This document shows positions 46,701 through 61,700 of a stretch of 64,000 bases of DNA, in pieces. The translations under genes were made by a program, and so were the position numbers. The DNA is from Pterois miles. Lineage: Eukaryota; Chordata; Actinopteri; Perciformes; Scorpaenidae. The notes beneath the pieces were generated by a model that worked only from the letters and a program-made list of their open reading frames with translations, made no database searches and was not told the origin of the DNA. The number at the start of each line of letters is the position of its first letter. Position 1 is the first letter of the stretch. The DNA lies in the NCBI GenBank assembly GCA_947000775.1, contig CAMQGK010000638.1, forward strand, positions 19,154,501 through 19,218,500, given 5' to 3'.

Positions 46701-49700
46701 TCATGATGTTATTCATTATTCATATTTTTTTATAGGCTACATTATTATTGACATGGTTACTGATCACATGCCACAAATAGTTAAGTTTTAGTAGCTCAAA
46801 GTTAGCTGTGATAAGTTTGAAAATACTGAGAGGGTTAGTTCAGATTTTTTTTAAGTGGGGCTGTATGAATTAATGTTTTTTTGAATGTAGTCTTGTGGCT
46901 TTGAAGATAAGGATATAATGGCTTCAATCCCACATCAGAAAGGGCTGCCTGACAGCGGGTTAAAGCTGGGAAAATATACTAAATATAGCCTACACTTAAA
47001 TTTATATTGTGAGTTTTTTGTGGCTAAAGTGTTTCTGCTGCTGCCGTCCACAGCTGCTTTACCTCACCATCAGACAGCCCTTTACTGGGGAGATGAAGCT
47101 GTTATATGGCTGACTACATTCACAATCAGCAATTTTACCTCACAGAATATGGGAGTTGCTGGTCTACCGCTGCATCGACTGGTTTGTTTGTGCTACTGTG
47201 TGGCTTTCGGATCCAAACTAATGTGGCGTCTACATTGCTTAGCTTCTGTGCTAGCACTCCTGTCTAATTCTCCAAATGCCGACCGCCATCTAAGTTACTG
47301 TAGGTAATACACGGATGAGGATATATATTCAGCGTCATCATGCAGACACCTACATCAGGTCACATGGGAAAAAGTTTTGATGCTAAAACATACGTACTTC
47401 GATCAAACTGTGAATGTTCGGATTGAATAAATAAAGATCACCACTGGGGAGCTTCAAAATGATAAAAAACAAATAATGGATCCGCCCTTTAAGAGAATGA
47501 CTCTGATGAAGAGTCGACGCTCCTGGCATTGAAAAGTTTGTCTTCTAATAAAGTTGGTTGCTTTAAACCTGTGTGCTCCAGTACATTTTGGATCTAATTT
47601 CTGAAATTACCACAATCATTTGCTCAGTGCAGTTTTAACTGAGAGTTTGGCTTGGCTCAGTACTGTCCCATGTTTATGCAGACCTTCTGGGTTGCCTCAT
47701 AGTCCATCTTGAAGGCCCAGAGTTGGAGCCTGGCTGAGAGCTCGCTGATGGAGGACAGAGTCAGGAGGAACTGCTCTGCTGAGCCCAGCGGGACATCAGG
47801 GTTGGCTAGCTGGGCCTCCTGAATCTTCTGCTTCTCCTCCTCTGTGGGGATCATCGTCAGGATTTTCTGAGGGCGAGGACAGAGTCGGAGAAGGTGTCAT
47901 ATACGAGACGAGAAATTCAGGGATGAGTTTGACTTGCTACCTTTGCACCATGTATCTCTCACCTCTATGCCCTCCTTGTTGAGCGCGTACTCGTCAAAGT
48001 TAAGGATAGCCGTCTTGATAGTGCGAGGAGGAGGCAGCACCGTCAGACCAATGTTAATGGCATTACTCCTCTTGGAATCCAAAACAATGATTTCCTGACG
48101 CTTGCCATCTGCTGCTGTTTTCTAGTGAATCAAAATAAAGAGGGGGTCAATGCTGGATCTCTCTCTCTCCCTGTATCTTCTCTTTTCTTGGTGTGGTCTG
48201 CTTTATGGGTGAGGATTAAATGGTTACATTGACTGCAGCTGTGGGAACTACAGTATATGGTGAATAAGAAGAGGAAACACCATTACAGTAAAGTCCATAC
48301 AACATGTGTGTTAATGTGGGTGTTTGCAAATGCCTGCAGTCATATTGTCACTGTATGTGAACATATGACCTTACCAGCACCAGGCCATAATGAGCTATAA
48401 ATGGAAGGAAGTTGTAATATGTCAGCTCATGAACGTGTAACTGAGTAGGTGCTAAGACCTGGTGACTGCCACTAGTTGTACAATATAGTCACCACATGGA
48501 GACTGGCACTGGTCTTACAGTTATGTGTGAGACTAACTTCATTTTTAAAGTATACCTTTAGTGATCAAAATATTTTAATTTAATGTTTATATTTGAGTAT
48601 TTTCTAGAAATATATTAGCAAAAAATAGAGCTAAAGGCAAATAATTAAAGATTTCATTTCAACCATTGTGTTAATGTGAGTGTGGAATAATATTTCCACG
48701 AAGAATAACTTGGACCCTATTTTCCCATGTTTTTCTGTCTAAGTGACTACCGGGGACAACAATTTTTGAAACTGATCCAATACTGGGGGTTAACGCTGTA
48801 ACCAGCAGCCATGAAACGACCTGCGAGGGCCATGAGCAACGTCAATGTCACGTTGTGTTCACTAAAAGTGCTTGTTTTTGCCACTTGCTCTGATTATTAT
48901 TATTATATTATTATAAGTGTCTGACAACATTATGGAAAGGACCCTTTCGCTTGAGCCATTCAGTGCTCCCCCTCAATACTGGACCAGGTTAAGAAATTGT
49001 TGACCTATTAGCCAATTACACACAAAAAACATGGGAAAATAGGGTCCAGGATGAAAATACCAAAGTTACCCTTTAAGTGTTGGGCAGGTTAAGCAGACAG
49101 AGGACGAACTGGCAAGATTAAAAGGAGCAACTTTGAGGAGAAACTTTGAAAACTACCAAAGACTGATGGTTGTATAGCTGAGAAAACCTGCGTGAAATTG
49201 GTTTGAACCTTGCAATGTTTGATCTTTAACAGCTAAGACACATACGTAACATTCTTATGGATAAGAAAACCATAAAACCAACAGAAGGAAATCTGCTGAA
49301 ACAATATCAGTAAGGTTTGCTCTGACCTCTGATGGCTTCAGTATTCTGGTGGTCCTCTAAAACCCAGGTTCTCTCATTAACTGACAGCTTTCGTTGAGCT
49401 GTTTTGATCCTATAGCTGCAGACCACCATTATGCTGTCACATAAAGTGCAGACCAGAAGGCGAGCCGAGGCCAGGTACCAACTAGTTCGGCTCTAACAGA
49501 AGTTGTGGTTTCGAAGCAGTGCCTCGGGAGTTCAAAGTGCGAGAGGCCTGGTTTCATCTTAGCAGACCATACTTTTCTTATTTAGAGGCTTTGTGAGAAT
49601 TAAGGAGGATTTGATCAGGATCCGAACACACGTGACCTTGCTTAACCCTAGAAACATTCAACAGCTTCCATGTGCTGGAGATGATGGACACCAAACCCAT

Positions 49701-52700
49701 GTGCTTTGTGGCTAGCAAAGGCAAAGATGTATTTCCTCTAATCAGTCACAAAAATGTCCAGCTTTTAATCAAGGCACTTTTGGGCACTGCTGACTCACAG
49801 ATAAATTCAGAAATGTAATGTCTAATAGCTGTGAAGTTTCATTTTGAAAATGCAGCACCAAAATTGTCAGATGCAGCACTTTTCTAATTTTTTGTCAACC
49901 CACAATTACTGGTGAGTCCATTACATGTGATGCAAGATGTAAACACACTGTAAAGTAGCACTTCCCTTCGATGCCATTGTGATTAATAGTTTGGTTCGTC
50001 AAGGCATAAATTAAGTATCATACAATGAGACTAATAAACTAGTGCCTCAATCCTCTCTGAAGCCTGATCAGGCACTGGTTATTTACCTTTGTAACTGGTA
50101 TTTCCTTTGATTTTGACTCAAACAGGTGTTCCAGTTTGGTTGTGTCCATTTTCACTGGTTCCAGTTTGGACCAGAACGAATCTCCACTCCGCTTGTAGTC
50201 CCTGTACTGAGAGTCTGTTGGACGCACCTGATCACAAACAGAGCAAAAACTGACTGAATTAGGCAGAAATCAGTTAGACTCATGTTAACATGTTAATAAG
50301 ACTTTATTCTTCTTCACCCAGAGAGAAAGTGATAGCCTGTCTGCTTGGCCTGTCGTGGTTTCTTGGTTGATATAGTAGGGTTCGTCTTTTCGGAAGTTGT
50401 GTAATGCTCCATACTACCTTCAGTTATCATCTGGATAAATGATGTGGAATACTGAATAAAGCAGGCTGTTCAAATGCACCCTTCATAGCTATACCTCTGG
50501 AAAGTAATGCACTGTATGTGTTCATATATATCACAGAAATTCAGTTCATATGTAATCCATGTAATCATGAACCAGGAAGTTTAAGAGCGACAGCAGAGAA
50601 GGGAGGAGGGTGGGATGGATAGGTGCGTCAAAAAAGACTTTCACCCAGGGGACCAGTGTTCATACCACGTGTGAAACGTGTAACTCCTGTACCTCAGCTA
50701 CCCCACTTCTGGAGTTATTTTTAACCCAAACTACAATCTCTTCCTCAATCTAAGTAGTTTTGTTGCCTAAACCAAATTAAGCTGATCTTTTCCTAAACCT
50801 AACCAAGCTGTTTCTTGTGAAGACGAAGTTTATTTTGAAAGGACTGGAGCAGACATTGACACATGCGTCACGTGTTGCTAAACATTTATAGGAAAATGCA
50901 TAAAAAATGAGGAATAACTTTTCATGATATATCATACGAACCACTGTATGACGATGCATTGAGTAAGTGATAGTTGCACCTGACTGATGGAAATGGTAAT
51001 TGTATCTTGACTCACCTCGTTCCAGAAGAGTCTGATCGTCTTCTTCTTCTTGTTGAAGAGAGGCGGCTCCGGGGAAGGAGGCACTGGAATTGGGGCATTA
51101 AAGCAAGGGGGGTGAGGAGGTCGCATAAGCCCAATCAAGGGAGGGGGAGGAGGGCAGCTGCCGAGCATGGGTGGGGGCGGAGGGAAACGGGGGATGCAAG
51201 GTGGAGGAGGCGGCGGGGGCGGGAGGTCACTGCATCCTCCCATCAAAACAGCATCCAGAATGTCTTTGTCATCTTCTTCCGTCAGGTCGGTGAAGTTGAT
51301 GTCCCCGATGCGCAGCTCTCGAGGGCTGGCCAGGAGCTGGTCCCAGATCGTGTCCGACTCCTTTTTGGGCGGTGGAGGAGGAGGAGGGGGCTCATTGGCT
51401 GGCACATCCAGGTGATGAGAGGTCGAACCGATGTCCTTGATCAAGTCTCCAAACCGCTCGGCTAACGGTCGGATGGTCCCGTGGTGCTCTGATTTGTCAG
51501 CCTTGTGGTCGCTCCCCTGGTCGTTGACCAGTTGCACGTCAGCATCCTCCTGAGTTTCTTTGTCCTCCAACTCTTTCTCTTTCTCCTTCTCCACATCCTC
51601 TTCTTCCTCCTCATCGCTGGGCTTCTTGCTCTGGGAGTACAGCATGTCCAGCATGAAGAGCTTATTGTTGAGGAGTTTGCTGCACTGTTCGTTCACCTCT
51701 GGCTCCTTAAAGCCTGAGATGGAGGTTGATACGGAGAAAGATATAAGAAAGAGTGCACATCAAAATAGTTAATAGTGCAACCTTAGTATACTGTTGGAGG
51801 GAGAATTTTAAAATCAGAAAAAATAAACTTGGCCATGTAATAAGGGATATCTCGGCTTGGGTTTAAGACTAAAAATTCAAAGCCTGCAACACAAACTGGA
51901 GGTGTGGAGTTTGAAATACGTGGGCATTTTGGAAGGAGGCAGGGGTCTGCTGAAAGAGGCTATTGAGTTGTATTCTGATAACTGTAGGATCTGGTGTTTT
52001 TGGAGTTTGACCTTTAAGAGTCATCACTGAATTAACCAATCATTGCCTGACACACAGGTTGCACAACATGTTGAGATTTAGGAGGTGTACCTCTGTCCCT
52101 GGTTTTGAGACTACAATAGACTGTTGGTCTTGACTTAAAGTCATGTTTACATTGACTGCTACATACCAAAATGCATGAGTTTATGGTCTCAATCACTAGT
52201 TTCAAGTCTTCTTCAATACAGTATGATGTTCACTGAGTAAATTATGGTCCCATTTAGGGTCAAATAGTCCATAAAGCAGGGTATGATTTAGGGCGTGGCT
52301 ACCTTGTGATTAACAGGTTGCCACGGCATTGTCCGGTCTGGAAGTTGTCTGTGTTTTCATCTTTCAACTTTAACCCTTTCTTTTTCAATTTTGTGAAATT
52401 TAAACACACACTTGAAATGTCTTATTCAGAGATTGGTTGTACTTAGCTCCAACCTCTGGTGTCACTTCTGGTCACAAAAACCAAGATGGCGACGGCCAAA
52501 ATGCCGAACATGAGGCTTCAAAATGGCAGTCCGCAAAACAATGGGTGACAGCACAGTGACTCTGTCTACTTCTTATATCATACATGACTGTAACAGCATA
52601 AAGTGGTGAATGTTTTGAATAACTATAATGGTTTATGTATCTCCAAAAACATCCATCTCAACAGGTAATTTATTGTTGAATAATAATTATGTAATACGTG

Positions 52701-55700
52701 TCAGAATACAACTCAGAACTTCAATTCAGAATTTCAATTATTTCAAGAGAATGATGATGAATAATGAATAAAATCATTAAAAGAAACTTTTTGACTTAAA
52801 TCTAGACTCAGACTTAACTAGAATGTCAGTTCACAGTACAGTAAAACTACCCACCATTCTCATTGCTCCCCCTCTCCTCTCTCTCCAGAGTGCTGCTGGC
52901 AGAGGAGATGCTGGAGGCCGAGCAGTTGTCCTTCTCATTCACTTCCTCATTCTGCCGTTCTTTGTTGCTCAGGATGTCGCTGTCCTCCTCTTCCTCCGCT
53001 TCCTCTTTCTCCTTTTCCTTCTCCGGTTCCTGCTCACACTCTTCCTCTTCCTGCTCGCACTCTTCCTCCTCCTGCTCACACTCTTCCTCCTCCTGCTCAC
53101 ACTCTTCCTCCTCCTGCTCACACTCTTCCTCCTCCTGCTCACACTCTTCCTCCTCTTTTTCTACTGCTGCTTCTTCCTCCTTAACGTCCTCCTCTTTCTG
53201 CTCTTCCTCCTCTTCAACAGTGGCCTCTTTTTCTTCTGTTTCTACGCTGGCACTGGAGTCATCGGCCTCCCCTGTCACAAAAAAGAAATCAGTGGGATTT
53301 TTTTTTTTAATTTTCTAAAATACCCATTTGCTATCTGCAGTGAAATACAGTGTAAAGCACATGACATGGCTATCTTTGATTTCTGCACATGGGACGCCCC
53401 AGTATCAACACAAATTCACACACACCCACACACTAATGTAAGCAACATGGCAGGTACAGAACACCAGGTTGTTGCAGGACCAGGATATGAACAGGAAATG
53501 AAGAATTAAGTTCCTGTTTATGTCAAAACACTCACAAACACGTAACTCCTCAGTACAGTCCATGCACTGATGTATGCGAGGTTAGAATAACACGACACTG
53601 TGACGCCTCATACACTGTGAGCTACAGTACCTCAGCTCATGGCTGTTCATGCACTCAGCTCCACAACAAGGCTTTTTTCTTACACAAGATGTTTTGGCAT
53701 TACACTTTGAAAAAGGTCTTTCAAAAACCCTTTTGACCCTTTCACCCATATCCTCTCTCTCTGTTTTTTTTTTCTTTCTACCCCCCTGATGGTGTCCCCT
53801 CCTCTCCCTCAGTATTTTCCATTCACCTCTCCTTCTTCTGCTCACGCCTGCATGCTAATTTAAATGGCAGGCTGCAAGCTGAAACAATTTAAGGTTAAGA
53901 ATGATTGCTTTGGGACGCACTGCTGGGACTTGAACTAGCGACCTTCTGGTTTTAATTATCCTCATTCAAGTATTAACCAGCAGAATACAAAGTCATACAA
54001 ATGCTCTGAAATCCTCAAGATTTTCATGAGGTCAAACCTCCTGTTTTTCTTGCTATTTATGTCACAATTTTTCAGCAATAGCTATTTAATAAGATAAGAT
54101 ATTCCTTTATTACTCATTACATGGCTTTGTTGAATACTTGATTCTGATTGGTCAATGATGGTGTTCTGTGGTCTGTTTATTTCTTCATAGCAGAACGATG
54201 CTATGTGTAACAGGCTGCTGCTATGGACACAGCTCGGATGTCGGACACGGGAGGACCATTTTTGTGTAAAATTATTGATTTCTCAAGAAAGTAGCCGTGC
54301 AATAAGCGGGATAATGTACAGCGAGTTGGTCATTGTTGTGAAATAAACCCAATACAGCAACTGATGTGACGCAGAACGGTCTTGTCTCGCTGGAGACGGC
54401 TCACTGCACATTAGCCGTTACGTAATTACCTTTCTACAAAACAATTTTCATTGTTCCACCAAATAATCTAGCATTACTGCAATTTTATCTCATAGATAGT
54501 AGCGCTGATAGAAATCATTCATCCAAATACCTGATACATAAATGGTTATTATCTGCATTTGTTTTGACACTGGATCAGTTTTAAATATTACCGAGTGAAA
54601 AAGGCTGCACGCCTCCAACATGCCCTGCTGTTGTCTACTAATTTTTACTATGTAAAACTATTTACAGTATGCACAGCCATAGGCTTACAATTAGATTGTG
54701 GTTGCAATTATTAAAGCAGCAACCTACTAGCAGGATAGATTATTGCAATTCTAGTAGCAGTATCCCTTGTAATACTGAATATTATTGTATATTTGAATAA
54801 AAAAACTAATAGGTGGCATTTGACTACAGTATTTTAATTAAGTCTCCTACATAAACAGGAGAGATATTGTTAAATTTTACAAGGCTATGTTTAGTTAATG
54901 TTAGTTTAGTTTAGTTATGTTTATGCCAGTCTTCACATCTTGTCATCTAAATCTTTCTGACTTGTTAATAACTCACATCCCCACAGAGACGCCATGTTAT
55001 TAGTCAGTACTGCACGTAATGCGGCGATATATGACAGCTACTCCATCAAACAGTATTCTCAGTTGTCCTACCAGTCACAGAGGGTGTGTAGGGGGTGACA
55101 GGGGTCCCGGCTTCGAGGTCAGCCTCTGTGTCCTCCTGGGAGGCGAAGGAAGACGGGGTGCTGCTGCGTGATGACGAGGGCCAGGCCTCCGTGGGTTCAA
55201 AGGTCAAGTTGAAATCAGGTCGAGTCCTCGACACACGGACATGCTCCCTCTCAAACTCCTCCGCTGCCAGACGCTCCACGTTCTTATACCTGAGAGAGAG
55301 AGGGAAAGAGAAAGAGGATCAGAGGAGGCAAGAGGCAAAAATAGAGTTAGAGACCAGAGGGAGAAGGAGAGACGGTGTTAGTGAGGAGAGCGGAGAGGAG
55401 AGGAGGACGACATTAGAGAAGAATGGGAGAGATGGGGAGAAGTTAATGTTAGTTTGGCTGCTGAAAGGCCAAACATCAGAAGTGAATCAGAGTAAACCTG
55501 TTCAAGATGTGCTTCGATCAGCTCTCCTCCCATGTCCTTTTTCCTTTCTCTTCATCTTTTCCTCTCTCTTTCTCACCCTATCAAACTTTACCCCTCAACC
55601 TACCAGCTAGAACAGAGATTTAGGGCACCAAGTAAACCCATCTCTCTCTCTCTCTCTCTCTCTGTCTCTAACCCCTCCTATTTCCCACCATGTCATGAAT

Positions 55701-58700
55701 GTGTGGAGCTTCTGTTCGGAGTTCATTAGCATCAGGCCACTTCAGAGGTCTGAAGAAACTGGATACCAATATGTGTTTGTGTTTGCGTGTATGTGCATGT
55801 CATTAAGGGTCAAATAGAGCGAGTGAGTCCACTGGTGGTGTGGTGTGCTTCAATATCCTGTATGTTTTTACATATGTACTTAGAAATAAAAGGAGTTAAG
55901 CGATAGTTTTGTAAAACACACAATATATCAGACTATCACTGGAAGAACTATTTATGTCCATAAATCACTCTTTGATAAACCATTTACTGTGTCTGCTAAG
56001 CTATATATACATGTTTACATGTATATACAGTTTATAGGTATATATATACCTGAACAATAAACTGGAGTGGACTACAAACTCCTCTGCACTCCATAAGAAA
56101 GGCCAGAGCAGGCTGTATCTGCTCAGGAGACTGAGGTCTTTTGGAGTGCAGGGGACACTATTGAAAACATTTTATGACACTGTTGTGGCATCAGCCATAT
56201 TTTATGGAGTGGTTTGCTGGGGCAGCAGCATCACGGCTGCAGACAGGAAGAGGCTGGATAAGATTATCAAAAGGGCCAGCTCTGTCCTGGGATGTTCTCT
56301 GGACTCAGTGCAGGCGGTGGGAGAGAGGAGGACGATGGCTAAGCTGTCATCCATGATGGAGAAGGACTCCCACCCCATGAGAGACACCATCAGAGCTCTG
56401 GAGAGCTCCTTCAGTGACAGGCTGCTACACCCTAAGTGTACGAAGGAGCGTTACAGAAGGTCCTTCCTGCCTGCAGCTGTTAGACTCCACAACCAGCACT
56501 GCTCCCAGTAAAACCACAATCACAGTCACATTCACAACAAACTCACCGGAAACACAAGTGCAATAAGGACTTTATGTACAATTATATCATTGATATGATG
56601 GACACATTTTTTCTGTGTTTACTTTTTTCTATTTTCTATTATGTATATACTAATTTATTTTATTTGTATTTTGGCTGCTGTAATGTGTAAATTTCCCCAC
56701 TGTGGGACTAATAAAGGAATATCTTTATTTTATCTTATCTTATCTATATACTCAGCTTACCATGCACAACATAGCCAGCAGGTGTACCATCTTGTACTAT
56801 CTATCAACATACTTTTGTGTGAATTAACAGTAGCACGTATCGTATCAACGCACTGAGCAGTAATTTATGTTGTCACTTCCTGAGGGCCTCCTTGGTGGTT
56901 GCTTTCATACTAAGGTTTCGGACATACTAAAATATTGGTGCCTTCAAATGGGGTCGTGTTTATCGCATTTAAGATTTGGGCCCATATAAACACCCGCCTC
57001 AAGTCATATTAATGACCTCGTAAGGGGGAAGTTTCTGAAAGCTCAGAGTTCACGAATTGTGACGTGTTTGTTGAGAAATGGTGGAGCCCATGGGTGTTCA
57101 TTTATTGGTGCATAATATGTTAATATTGTACAGTATATTGTAATTTTAGTCATGTATTGTTTTTCTTGGTAATTTTATAATATGTCTGAGGAAAATGTTG
57201 ATATTCCCAATGACCTCTTCCTTCTCCTCTGTCATGCCTGTCATGCACTAACATTTGTTAGTTTGCACTAAGCAATTACCAGCACATAGTACAAATGAGG
57301 CTGATGGGAATATCTTGTATGCCACAGGTATCTGATGATAAACCACATTCATGGTAGAAACAAAAATTGTGTTCAGCGGCTTTAACAAACCAAAAATATT
57401 TGCAACATGCTTCAGGAATCCAGTTTCAGTCCAACTCTAGCATGCCTGCCATTAACTTTCACTTCTTGTCTGTCATTAAGGCCATCATATTTCATGCAAG
57501 TCCTTTTTGTCCAGGTGTTACGGTACTGTGTCATGTCAGACAGATGGGTCCCTCAGGGAGGTGACTCATTTTTACCTGGTAGCCCTGAAATACACCATAA
57601 ATACATTAACCTCTCCGGTGGATATGCTGTATCTCCCACATATTCACTCAGCAACTCATCTCCCTCTCTGTCTGTCTTGCGCTCTAAGTTTGTCTTTCTT
57701 TTGCTCTATCACTTTGTATTTCTTTTCTCTCTGATACTGTGTTATTGTATAAATGGTGCTTTAAATTGAGGGTGAAAGAGAAGTAAAAACGGACAGCACT
57801 TGGCACAGTACATAACGCTATAGTGTAATTGTTTTCAGGTTAAAAAGGGGGGTGGATACTGAACCACTATATAATACCATTTATGGCTGCATGAAGTAAG
57901 ATCAGTCCTGAACCTGATCTTGACCTCACATACCCTCTTGAGTAAATCTCTTGTTTCCTGTGATTCACATTTGCACACAAACATATACTTATTAGCCGTA
58001 CACGCGCTTGAGGAAAATGTGTGTCTGTGTATGTGCACGCATATTCAGTGTGTATGTGTATGCATATTCAGTGTGAAAAGCCTGACAAATCCTGGAATCT
58101 GATTTTCTCACAGCATGCAGCCAAAACAATCGAGCCCTTGGCAGAGAGTGGCAGTTAAAACAGGGCTCCTTAAGAAAAGAGAAAACAGGCAGATGGAGGA
58201 AAGAAAATCGCTTCATTATCCCCCCCCCCCAACCTTTTTAACCTGAAAACAATTACACTATTACCGAGCTTCCCAAACCACAGGCTGAAACATATTCCCC
58301 ACGGGTTCAGCTGTTGTGTGCGTGTGTGCTGTTTTGATTTAGTGCACACACTTACCTCTCCTCCCGTGCAAGCCTGGCCTCTTCCATTTTATCCACATAG
58401 TCGCGGCTGGGAGAGACACACAAACAGAACATTTTAAAACATAATAGTCACATCCTGCACCAGTATGGTCCTCTGGAGACCTGCCAGTTTTCCATATGTT
58501 TTGTATCGTAAAATCATATTCAGCTTTTTAACCCAGCCGGCAATCCCAACCGACTTTACTGTTTTTCAGAGGTTGTAGCTGGCTCAGTTTTAGAGCTGGA
58601 GTTAAGGCACTGATACATCAAACTCGAACCCATCCATCCATCCATTGTCAACCGCTTTTTCCCGTTAGGGGTCGCGGGGGGGCTGGCATTGGGCGAAGGC

Positions 58701-61700
58701 GGGGTACACCCTGGACAGGTCGCCAGTCCATCGCAGGGCACATAGAGACAGACAACATAGAGACAGACAACCATTCACGCTCACATTCACACCTACGGCT
58801 GCTCCTGACAAGCGCCCCGAGCAGTTGGGGGTTTGGTGCCTTGCTCAGGGGCACCTCGGCAGTGCCCAAGAGGTAAACTGGCACCTCTCCAGCTACCAAT
58901 TCACACTCAGTTCTTGGTCCATGTCGGGACTTGAACCAGTGACCCTCCGGTTCCCAAGCCAACTCCCTACAGACTGAGCTACTACCGCCCCCAATAATTT
59001 TTCTCCCTGTCGGGGAATCAGATGACATATGACTTATATATACAGTATATTATATTATACTGACAATAAGCGGATTTCTGAGCAGTTTCCAGAACAAAAG
59101 TGCTCGCTATCCAATTACCGAAAAATGCAGTTCTTGCTGAAATATTCAAATATCTAAAGTTTGTGGTACAAAATCCCAGCATGGCTTTTTCAGTGGTGTT
59201 CCTCAAGGTCTTGGTGTCTTAATGTGGTATTTTAGAGGGCTTTTTGATCATTTTTATCAGTTCTTAAGTTCTTGAGTCCACATAATGGAGTATGGGAATG
59301 GCCATCACATACTTCTAACATAATGTTCTAAGCCCTTTTTATTTTAATTAATTCATTTTTATTTCTGATATATGACTAGAACAACTTCACACACACTGCT
59401 AAGTTGTAGCTTAAATAAATATTCAGGTTCTCGGCTTTCAGATGATGTACACCACTTCTATGTGCCATATACCATTGACCTGCTATTTCCCCCTAAAGAG
59501 GAGTCTCCACTGGTTGCCCTGCAACCTCATGGTGACAACAAGAGCCAAGAACCAGCTAGACTTGGAAAATACTGATTCACATTCTGCCCTGTTTAGGAGG
59601 CAGGGGGTCTCATGAAAGACACTTCTGAGTTGCAATATTGAAACTGTTTCAGTGCTTTTGGATCTTGAGCAATACTGGAGAAAAAAGTCAAAATATTTCA
59701 GCTGCTGTTGTTTCAATTTTGACAATTTATGTTTTAGTCTGTGTCCCTCTCAAATTTAAGGAAGAATAACACAAACTGTTGAAGTAACCCTTTAAATTGA
59801 TTTCATTTATATAATCTATCTCTGATCTCATATTGGGTAGGGATCTAAACAAAACAAAAAAACAAAGCCAGCAATGCCTCACCTGTGCTTGTTCCTCTCC
59901 TCTCTCTCTATCCTCTGCAGTCTCTCCTCTCTCTCCACACGGCGGCGCTCTCGCTCAGCCGCCAGAGATTCCTGATGTTGTCTGTAAGAAGAGGACAGAA
60001 GACCTCCCAAAGCAGGCCTGCAGGAAAGAGAGGAGAAAAAGAAAGTTTGATCACACCACTGTACAGTCAGCATGATGCTGTGAATCTCAAGCACCATTTG
60101 GTTTTGTGAAGTACTCTGTCAGTGTAATAAACATTTTTCCTTAGAGCTATATACAAAAGATTCAGATAATGTTCCATGTTTCTACTGAAATATTTTAATC
60201 TGCTGCACCATTGTGATGCAAAATGATGATATAAACAGCTAAGTCTGTCCATGAACATAATACTTTGCTTGATGCTTGTATATAGAGAGCTTCTATATGT
60301 GTAAGTATGTATATAACATGACATAAATCATGTTTTAATGTGTATTCTCCATGGAGGTAATAGGAGCAGCTTAATATCTGGGGAACCAGAGAGCTGACAT
60401 TACATTCCCTTCAGTGTGTGATCACCATGCATGCACCACATGGCTGCACACAGACCATGTTTGTTACACGTCTGAGTGTGTGCATGTTTGGTCCTGCAAA
60501 CACACATGAAAATGTATTTGTGAACATGTTTAGAGTACAGAAGTGTGTATTTTAAGAGCATGTTGTGCAGGCACGTGTTGGTGCACCCCTCTCACCTGGA
60601 GCTGGTGGGTGTACTTGGGGTGCTGTGAGAGGTGTAGGACATGAGACCTCCATTCCTGGGTGAGAGAAGGGGTGAGGAAAGAGGGGACAGTGAGTGACTT
60701 CACCAGTCACCCAGTTACACGACACCACACTGACCAGTGTAAAGCTGGTGGCGAGGAATGAATGTGACACCTTGTTACGTAACAGGAAAGCTGCTGGTGC
60801 AACAGGAGAGTGACCCTAATTCACAACAGCTGTGGTGTTTATTCCCTTAGGTTTGTGATAAATTCCAGGCTCATTTACAGTCTACTGTGAATCTGAAAAG
60901 GCCCTTTACTAAATATGTATTTACCTTAACACGTCATTTAGCCAAGTGACATATTTCTTTTTTAAGCTGCTGGTATATTATCTAAATTTTTGGTACAACA
61001 CAAAAAAATAACAGCAGAGAAATACTGTAAATGTGCAACAATTATTAGGAGTGTGAGTCAGCATCTGAATATATACTTCATATGTAATACAGCCTTATAT
61101 AAGAAGAAAAAAAAATCCCAGACAGCAATACAGTAAAAGGAGAAAGTAAAGGTGAGAAAATGCAGGGTTCCACTAAAATAATCATACTAAGAAGCAAGAA
61201 GAGATTACACAGATATGCAGGTACTTTACTTGTGCTGCTCTTGAAAAGACGGGGAAAGCTGTTGCTCTGGGAAACAAGCGAGGAAGTGTGGATTATCCAC
61301 GTACTGACAGAACTAAGAAAAAGGGGTGTGAAGGAACAATAGGTGATAATAAGATAGTTGACAGGTTGAAGGTGAGAAGCCATGCAGTCAAAGAAGTGAA
61401 AAGAACTGGTGAAAAGGGGAGGTGATGAATAACAAAAGTGGTGCAAAGAGATCCAAGCTGGTGCAAAGATGAAAGCCAGAAACCAAAGTGGAAATTGAAA
61501 AAGTAAAAGAAACGTTGAAAAGCTGCAAGGAAAGCTTTCTGTGCTTCTTGAACTCGTGGGAGATTGAGTTCAGCTGTCCATCTGACCTGGGAGACGTTGG
61601 CGACTCCTCACTGGGTTTGGGTGGAGCCGGGGGCGACGGCTCCTCATCGAGGTCGTAGGAGAACAGGTGAAAGGGCGAGTGGGGCATGTAAGGCAGGCGT

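Noticed and set aside
52863..53318. Long serine-rich open frame on the + strand opposite the fhod3 Glu exon
   Set aside because: It is the mirror of the GAG/GAA repeats on the minus strand; the minus frame has splice sites and FHOD3 similarity.
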